Part shown: piece by piece, positions 57,326 to 64,000 of the stretch
How positions within the stretch are numbered: the stretch's first letter is position 1
Layout: the number at the start of each line of letters is the position of its first letter
Assembly: GCF_958295425.1 (NCBI RefSeq)
Contig: NC_081141.1
Span: 22,326,365-22,390,364 of the forward strand
Direction: 5' to 3'
Origin: Solea solea
Taxonomy: Eukaryota; Chordata; Actinopteri; Pleuronectiformes; Soleidae
Length of the DNA stretch: 64,000 nucleotides
Position numbers and translations under genes: made by a program
The notes under the pieces: generated by a model
The model's database searches: none
What the model saw: the letters and a program-made list of their open reading frames with translations, nothing else
What the model was told of the DNA's origin: nothing

Positions 57326-58419
57326 CTGTGGTGCGGAACGGGGACACACCTCAAGAAGAAGAAGAAGAAGAAGAAGGAGCCGTCTCTCCCTTTGAAGAAA
57401 GAATTCAATTTCCTTCTGTGGATCAATAAACGTGTCCCAGGCTGATCACAAGCAGAGTGATGGACAAGTCCCAGGTCTTGAAATATCAGCAGAGGTGAGT
57501 TTTTTTGGTTTTTTTTGCCTCTGGACAAAAAAAAAGTGGGAGGGGAGTGTTCTCCTACGCTACTGTTGTGAGAGTGGCAAAGTGTGGGGACTATTCGGTG
57601 GGAGTGTCCACTAATGTGTGATTAAAAAAAAACAGTTAAAGAAAACATAAATATAGTTTTGTATTCTATAAAAGTACTGAGTTCGCTGTCACTGTCATGT
57701 GAGGTGTTTTTAATGCACTTGACAATTTGATTCATGATAAAGCTTTTTTTTCCTCCCCTCTTCAGTGTTTACAGTCTTCTGGAAATATAATGTAATATAA
57801 TAGTATAACACATACTCTAAATCAGCCTGTGTGAGCTCAGCCAACTCTAAAAAATGTCTGAAATGGACCCAGCCTGTCTCAGAGGAGGAAAACCTGGTTC
57901 CAGCTGGCAAGTGTCTCCTCACAAACATCATGAACCTGTGTAATAGACGTGGTATTCATCTTCACCGCTCCTTTTTTTTTTTTTTATTAAACTGGGGGGT
58001 TATTCGTCAATTAGTTTTTCAATAGATTTGAATTAATTTGCTCAAAAAAAATGCCTCCTGGAACCCCCCAGTTCTGAATTCCGACAGTTGGATGATGTGG
58101 GAAAGAATGAGGGCTAGTCCTGGGACAATATTTAACCCTGGAAAGGTTTCATGATGGATGTCTGGTACTCGTCTTTCCTCTGCTCGACTCAAGTACATTT
58201 CAACATCGCAGCTGTGGGCCTGATCCAGACAGAAACGTTTACCATCCCTTTGTGCATTATCACCGTGTTCGTCTGAGTCTGGCTGTCTGGTCTGTGACCA
58301 AACACCTGGCAGCCTTTCGGTAGTCTGACCGTCATCATTGCCGCTGTACTCTGGCCCAAAAGACGTAAAAACACTAAAAAAGAGGAAGTTACAGTGTGAC
58401 ACAGAGACTTCAGTTATTA

Positions 58420-58930
58420 TTGTGATTAAAATAAGATTCATAGAGCATTTGTTTTCCCACAGTGATGTTTAATAATAATTATGTACACATTAGGGCCCTA
58501 ACTAATGATTATTTAATGGTTAATAATGTGTTTTTTTGTGTGTGTCTACAAACCAAAAATTATTCCGTTTTAATAATTTCTTTGTCAAATGGAGCAAAAG
58601 AAACCAGAAAATATTCACATTTAAGAAACTGAAACAACTATCAAAATTGTTGTTATTCAATTATTGGGATTAAAATAAGATTCATAGAGCATTTGTTTTC
58701 CCATAGTGTTTAAGGTGGACACATTAAGGCTGTATGGTCCAAAAAATGTTGCTTGGTGTTTTTCAAACCTGGTTTTGTTTTGTCCACAAACAAAAATGAT
58801 AGCGTTTGAATGATTTCTTTGTCAAATGGAGCGAAAAAAACCAGAAAATATTCACATTTAAGAATCTGAAAAATCACTAAAAAAACACTTTGAAACTGAT
58901 CAAATCGATTATCAAAACAGTTGACGAATA
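58420..58930. repeat. Tandem duplication of about 250 bp carrying a dispersed repeat
   Basis: gattaaaataagattcatag followed by agcatttgttttccca occurs at 58420 and again at 58669. Each is followed by a diverged copy of the repeat with ttctttgtcaaatggagc and ccagaaaatattcacattta. Confidence 0.75.
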
Positions 58931-59639
58931 ATTTGGTAATCGATTATTCTGGAGTAACTAAATTATTGTCTACTTTCTCGATCTCAAAGGTCTGATCTCA
59001 GTTTGAATATCACATTTAAAGAGTATAACAGGTGTATATATAATGGGTAAAGATCAACTTATATTCTAAATAATTAAATATGCAATATCTATGAATAATA
59101 TATCAAGCTTTATTCTTAATCCAGGACTAAATTAGGGCCAGAAAATTCAATAATGTGAGATTAAGCGTTGACATATAATCTTGGCTGCAGCGGTTTGTAA
59201 AACAGTCTCATCACAATGTTGGATTTTTTGTGTGGATGTGCTATATTTGGTACATTCCCCTGTAATTAAGTTGTTTCACCTAATTACTTCATGATTAGCT
59301 CACCATGACTCAGCACTTTAATGACCTCGACGCCGTCTACAGTGATGCTAACTATCGTTCGAACAAAACAACAGGAGACTAATAACAACTGACTGGGAAT
59401 TCATTTGTTTATTTAAACACGAGACAAATAAACACAAGAAATGCAACAGTTCAACATAAACACCCACATTTTACATTTTTTAATAAATTGTATTAATCTG
59501 ATTAGTTATACCTTCTTATTTTTAATTCAGATTTTTTTTTACCTGATTATTCTCAATCTGGTAGTTTTTCACTGAAAAATCTACTCCGTTTTTCATGTAA
59601 TACATTTTCATCTGATTATTTTCAATCTGGTCATTTTTA

Positions 59640-59885
59640 AACAGATTATTTTCATTCACTTTATTCTTAATTTGATTGTTTTCCCTTTATTATTTTCAAT
59701 TTGATAATTTTTCAACAGATTATTTTCAGTGAGATTATACTTGATTTGATTGTTTTCCCTTCATTATTTTCAGTTTGACCATTTTTCAACAGATTATTTT
59801 CAGTGAGATTATACTTCATTTGATTGTTTCTCTTCATTATTTTCAATTTTACCATTTTTCAACAGATTATTTTTAGTGAGATTTT
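59640..59885. repeat. 74-bp tandem repeat, about 3.4 copies
   Basis: Units start at 59640, 59714, 59788 and 59861 (partial) and share aacagattatttt…catttttc. Looser gattattttca variants extend the array on both sides (about 59530-60020). Confidence 0.85.
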
Positions 59886-60224
59886 TCCAAAACACATGTT
59901 TACTTTGAATGTGGAAATTTTTTATATTGATGTTTTACAATCGGATTATTCTCAATCTTCTTACATCTTCATCTTGTCTTTTTAAATGTGACCTTTTCAC
60001 CTTATGATTTCCAATCTGATATTTTTTCATCAGGTCATTGTTCACGTGATCAGTATCAGAGTATTTTTTACGAGATTATATTCAATTTTATTATCAATCT
60101 GTTTATTTCTACTGCATTTTTTGGTTATTTTAGATGTGATTATTTTTCCATGATATGTTTGATTTGATTTTTGATCGGATTATCTCCCTTCTCATCTGCA
60201 GGCTGTAGTGTGACAGGTACGTCG

Positions 60225-60232
60225 TGACGTCA
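60225..60232. promoter_or_regulatory. mtx3: Perfect CRE (TGACGTCA) in the mtx3 promoter
   Basis: tgacgtca lies 53 bp upstream of the start codon inside a short GC/CT-rich block (cacgcgcgccccctcctc). It could be bound by CREB/ATF-family factors. Together with the lack of a TATA box, this suggests a housekeeping promoter. Confidence 0.6.
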
Positions 60233-60284
60233 CACGCGCGCCCCCTCCTCTCCCCTCCCCTCCTCTTCTCTGTGAATCACTGAC

Positions 60285-63200
60285 ATGGCGGCTGCCATGG
60301 AGCTGAGATGCTGGGGAGGAGACTGGGGTTTACCGTCTGTCCACACAGAGTCCCTCATAGTCCTGGTAACGTTATTGTTCAATTTGTACAGAGAAGTCAA
60401 AGTTCGGTGACTGTTTTCACTTCTTCTTTATCACACGACATGTTAGTTTCTTGCGTTGGCTTTGCCTGTTTTCGTGTTAGCTTCCATGCTAACTTGTCTT
60501 CTGCTGCAGTTGTTGGCGTCTCTGTGCTGGACACTGTCGTAAATGTTGTTTTCTGTTGTTGTCAGACACTAATTAAAGAGTTAATTCAGGGGATTATCTT
60601 CCGCGTGGCGTGGTTGTAGGATGATGCACTGACACGGGTGTCGTGTGTCAGAAGTCACTGCTAACAGAGGTTTGATGTCGTCAAGGTCAGATTTCACAGG
60701 TTTAGATTTGAATCCACTGCAGTTGTTTACGTCACTCTTTAACCGTTTTAACTGTCGACGGTGGTCACTGTGACGAGAGTTGACTTATTTCATTGTCGAT
60801 TTTCGTGTTGTCAATTCATGCAGTTACAACTCTCACCACTAGGTGACACCAGTCAAGCTAATGTCCATCTGTGTCAGTGATAGTTTAAAGAGAAAACTGT
60901 TTTTTAGTAATTCGTCCTAAGTTGGTTTTCAAAATTTTTATTTATTTAATTATTTATATTTTAAGTGAATAATTGTGTGTTTTGTGAGATGGGAACTGAA
61001 ATATTGGATGTTAATTAGTGTGAGGATTCAGGAACTATGTTGATCCAACCTGGAAAATGATGATGTTCTCAAATGTCTTTTTTTGTCCACAAACCAATAT
61101 GATTCAGTTTTAATGGTTTCTTTGTCAAATGGAGCAAAGAAACTAGAACATTTTAGAAGCTGAAAAATGATAAAACTTTGTTTTTTTGAATTCTTTAAAA
61201 AACACTCAAACCAATCAAAATAGTTGAACATGAATTTTTCCTTCAGATTTTTACATTCAAAGTTTACATTTTGATTAAATCATGACTTCACTGACTGTGG
61301 TCTCTTTTTATCATCTTTCCTGATTTTTACTGTTTTCTTTCCCCAGGCATACGCCAAGTTTTCCGGGGCCAAAGTGACAGTTTCTCCCATAGACTGGACA
61401 TGGAAAACTCTAACAGGTGGGAAGGAAACCAGAAACTCATCTCAGTGTGGTATCGTTGTGGGAGTTGTTCAGTTATCCTGTGTGATGGGTGGACAGTTCT
61501 TTGACTGCTATAAGAAAATGCCAATTATAATCCTCTATTTTCCATACATTGCAATAGATTTGGTCCTTAAACTTTGCCAATAATAAAAGCATTATATAAA
61601 ACATGTTATACTTATGCACCACCATTTGCCCAATAACATTAACTTATATCTTGACTCTCCTGGCTTTTGTTAAACCTGCAGCCACCGTCCCAGAGCTGCT
61701 CTGTGGAGACTCTGCAGTGCAAGAACCAACACAGATACTTAATTTCCTGAGGAAACAGGTGAGAGTCTGTTCACTGTCCATCACCTGATCATCATGTCTT
61801 TCTAATCCACATTGCTGATCATCATGCGTTTATGATTTCTCTTTAATTTCAGAGGTTTAATGCAGACTATGATTTGACAGCCAGACAAGGAGCAGATACC
61901 ATGGCGTACATCGCCCTGCTTGAAGAGAAACTGCGTCCAGCTCTGGTAACACCATCTCTCCTCTGCTTGTTTCCTGGCAAACACAATCAGTGAGTAATGT
62001 TCTTCTGTCCTTGTGTTCCACAGCTGCACACGTTCTGGGTGGATGCAGAAAACTACGCCAATCTGACACGGCCATGGTTTGCCTCACGCTCGCCGTTCCC
62101 GCTTAACTTTCTCGTTCCTTGTCGCCATGCCAACACCGCCCTCTCCCGCATTCTTTTAATGAAAGGAGAAGCACCGCTACACAGAATCTCTGAGGTGGAG
62201 GGAAAGGTAAATACTCATCTGATTCATCAGTCACATGTTGTCAGGGCTGCACCTAATTATTATTTTCACAATCTATGAATCTGTTAATTACTTTCTCAAT
62301 TAATCGAGTCCTCGTTAGGTCCTTAAAATGTCAGAATATCTTGAAAAAGTTTGATCAGTGTTTCCCAAACCTGGAAATGATGATGTTTATTACATGGAGC
62401 AAAGAAGCCAGTACACATTTTAATATTAAATATTCGCATTTAATAAGCTATTGAAAAAACACTCTAGCTGATTAATCAATTATCAAAATAGTTGTTACCA
62501 TAAATTTAGTAATCTAATAATCATTGCAGCCCCTACATATTGTGTCAATATGTGTGATAACTTGAAGAGTTCTTGCTCTCTTTTTCTTTTTTACAACTGA
62601 AAATGCTTTTTATTCTCTGCCTCAGATCTACAGTGATGCTAAAGAGTGCCTGAACCTCCTCTCCTACAGACTGGGGACCGCAAACTACTTCTTCGGCAAC
62701 TTGTACGTTCTTTTAAATGTGTTGTTTGTCATTTGTTGAAATCTTCCAGTTGCAACATGCACTGCCATAGTGAAGCCTCTGGATTCACGATTTGACTGTG
62801 ATTTGTCTGTGAAAGTCAAATTACTTGCATCCAGGCTCCTATTGTACTGTTTCCTCATCAAAGTTCTATTTATCATTGTTGGAGCGCGACTACCTTTTAC
62901 CGTTCGCTGCATGTTCTGCTGCCAAAGCTCTCCCTGTGATGAACACACACAGGGGAACCAAATGAGACAAAACAGCAATTCCCATGATCCCATGCTACTT
63001 CTGGACGTCTTCAAACTGAGGCCTTTTGTGATTGTTTTGGTTGATTGACCCCCAGCAGTAATGACACCGAGTTTATAAATGCATATTTGTGTGTATGTGA
63101 TTGCAGGCCCACCAGTCTGGATGCCTTTGTGTTTGGTTTCGTGGCTCCTCTCTGTAAAGCCAATCTACCCAGCAGCCCTTTACAGAGCCACGTCAGACAG

Positions 63201-63638
63201 CTGGAAAACCTCACACGCTTCTGTGACACCGTCCTTGACGTGTACTTCAGCTCAGATCACCCCTGTAAGATCACACACTGGACATTTTTTCACACTTTTG
63301 CTTGACTTTGCTAAAGTTGAGAGACACACAAATATGTGGGAGCATATTTGCATTTGCCAGCACACAAATAACTAACCTTTTTAGAGTTGTCCTTCTTCAC
63401 ACATCTTTGTTTCCGTGCATGCTTTCTCTTTGTATCCTTTTTATTTTGGGGATGTGCACTGCAGTGGTTTAATACTCTTCCCGTTACACTAATTCTCTGC
63501 AATTTGCCTTATTTTTCTGCCGGTGTGGCCTCGCTCCATCTCTCTCCAGGTCCTCCCCCACCTGTTCAGGACACAAAGGATGCAAACCTGCAGAAACTAA
63601 CTCAGCTTGTAAACAAAGAGTCCAACTTGATAGAGAAG
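60285..63638 (+). CDS. mtx3: Metaxin-3, 5' eight exons, 276 aa visible (3' end outside window)
   Basis: Metaxins sit on the mitochondrial outer membrane with the SAM/TOM machinery and are related to yeast Sam37/Sam35 and glutathione-S-transferase folds. Exons: 60285-60365, 61347-61416, 61682-61758, 61853-61945, 62024-62206, 62626-62702, 63107-63264, 63550-63638, all GT-AG with closing phases. The start [20 protein letters not shown] matches the metaxin N-terminus; further landmarks are AYAKFSGA (28-35), LNFLRKQ (70-76), [15 protein letters not shown] (89-103), [11 protein letters not shown] (108-118), [10 protein letters not shown] (172-181), DAFVFGF (199-205) and [19 protein letters not shown] (258-276). 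The WGGDWGLPS start and the NLIEK end fit mtx3 better than mtx1. Exon 2 appears shorter than in human MTX3. One more coding exon of about 35-40 codons is expected beyond 64000. Confidence 0.93.
60836..60850 (+). promoter_or_regulatory. CTCF-like motif in mtx3 intron 1
   Basis: accactaggtgacac resembles the CTCF core but has GAC in place of GGC. Low-confidence motif match. Confidence 0.25.
61035..61230 (+). repeat. Dispersed repeat, atgatgttctcaaatgtc family, mtx3 intron 1
   Basis: gatgatgttctcaaatgtct, ttgtccacaaaccaatatga, tcaaatggagcaaagaaact and ccaatcaaaatagttg match the internal blocks of the family. No intact ends. Confidence 0.7.
62242..62535 (+). mobile_element. Complete hAT-like MITE, TAGGGCTGCA family, mtx3 intron 5
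   Basis: A 294-bp element starts cagggctgcacctaa and ends attgcagccccta. The flanks CATGTTGT (62234-62241) and CATATTGT (62536-62543) form an 8-bp duplication with one mismatch. It has the same internal order as the element at 41058-41287, in the opposite orientation. Confidence 0.7.
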
Positions 63639-64000
63639 GTGCTTCTGCTTTTTTTTCTTTTCCTCTTCTTTGCATGACTTCACGGTCACATTAGGCAGAT
63701 GCGTTATCACCTATAGTTACATAAACGTTGTGTCTTACAGAATCAAGTAGCTGTGTTTACATGTGCACATTTTATCCAGTCTGATTGAAATCATCCTAAT
63801 TAGAAATGACAACTTCCTTTTGACATGGACGTAAAAAATAAGTAATCTAATCATTCCTTGTGAAAACATGCATCAGGCATTTAATCAGAATAAATGGTTT
63901 TGTCATGTGCAGTTCTGCTCAGCCTCAGATATTTCCAGGGTTCCCACGGGTCCTTGAAATCCTTGAATCTTTGAAAATGGCCCTAAATAGACATGGTTCA
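63639..64000 (+). other. mtx3: mtx3 intron 8, cut by the window edge
   Basis: The intron starts gtgctt and has no acceptor before 64000. A CAGGGTTC-type element begins at 63936. Confidence 0.8.
63936..64000. mobile_element. CAGGGTTC element, left end only
   Basis: cagggttcccacgggtcctt and gccctaaatagacatgg match the start and interior of the complete 228-bp copy at 15007-15234. The right end lies outside the window. Confidence 0.65.

Larger units (their letters stand above)
57326..60284. other. thbs4b-mtx3 divergent intergenic spacer
   Basis: 2.96 kb between the two start codons. Contents: AAG-rich tract 57352-57378, a minus-strand open frame of unknown meaning (58019-58441), a roughly 250-bp tandem duplication (58420-58930), a 74-bp tandem array (59640-59885), and the mtx3 promoter with a CRE. 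No further gene was recognised. Confidence 0.7.

Overview
This is a vertebrate nuclear window, almost certainly from a percomorph-type teleost fish. The genes are multi-exon with GT-AG introns. The DNA between exons is full of (CA/GT)n microsatellites, tRNA-derived SINEs, Tc1/mariner remnants and short hAT-like elements of kinds common in teleosts. I see no bacterial or phage features, CRISPR array, rRNA gene or intact tRNA gene.

Four protein-coding genes can be rebuilt exon by exon, with every reading-frame phase closing. (1) cdk7, + strand, 12124-19287, 12 exons, 343 aa: the CDK-activating kinase and TFIIH kinase. (2) serinc5, + strand, 22853-42481, 12 exons, 461 aa: a multipass serine-incorporator-family membrane protein. 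Its first coding exon has only 9 codons and is followed by a 10.5-kb intron. (3) A thrombospondin-4 gene (probably thbs4b), - strand, 57325-44431, 23 coding exons, 966 aa: a secreted pentameric matrix protein. Its last coding exon is tiny and hidden behind a 99-bp intron. (4) mtx3, + strand, 60285 to beyond the right edge, 8 exons and 276 aa visible: a metaxin of the mitochondrial outer membrane.

Layout: 1-12000 has no gene I can support and is a mosaic of repeats. cdk7 and serinc5 lie in tandem, separated by about 3.1 kb that contains an LTR remnant with a primer-binding site. serinc5 and thbs4b converge tail to tail, with 3' ends a few hundred bases apart. thbs4b and mtx3 are divergent, with start codons 2.96 kb apart. 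The serinc5-thbs4-mtx3 order and orientation match what I know of human 5q14 (SERINC5-THBS4-MTX3). The adjacent cdk7 lies further away on human 5q. The four genes do not form one pathway; the block is conserved microsynteny.

I did not find a new biological system. The most useful observations are the corrected 3' end of thbs4b, several non-autonomous hAT-like insertions with recognisable 8-bp target-site duplications, a composite SINE-containing repeat present three times in the same arrangement, an LTR remnant with a tRNA-Leu-type primer-binding site, two local tandem duplications in the thbs4b-mtx3 spacer, and microsatellites abutting splice sites.
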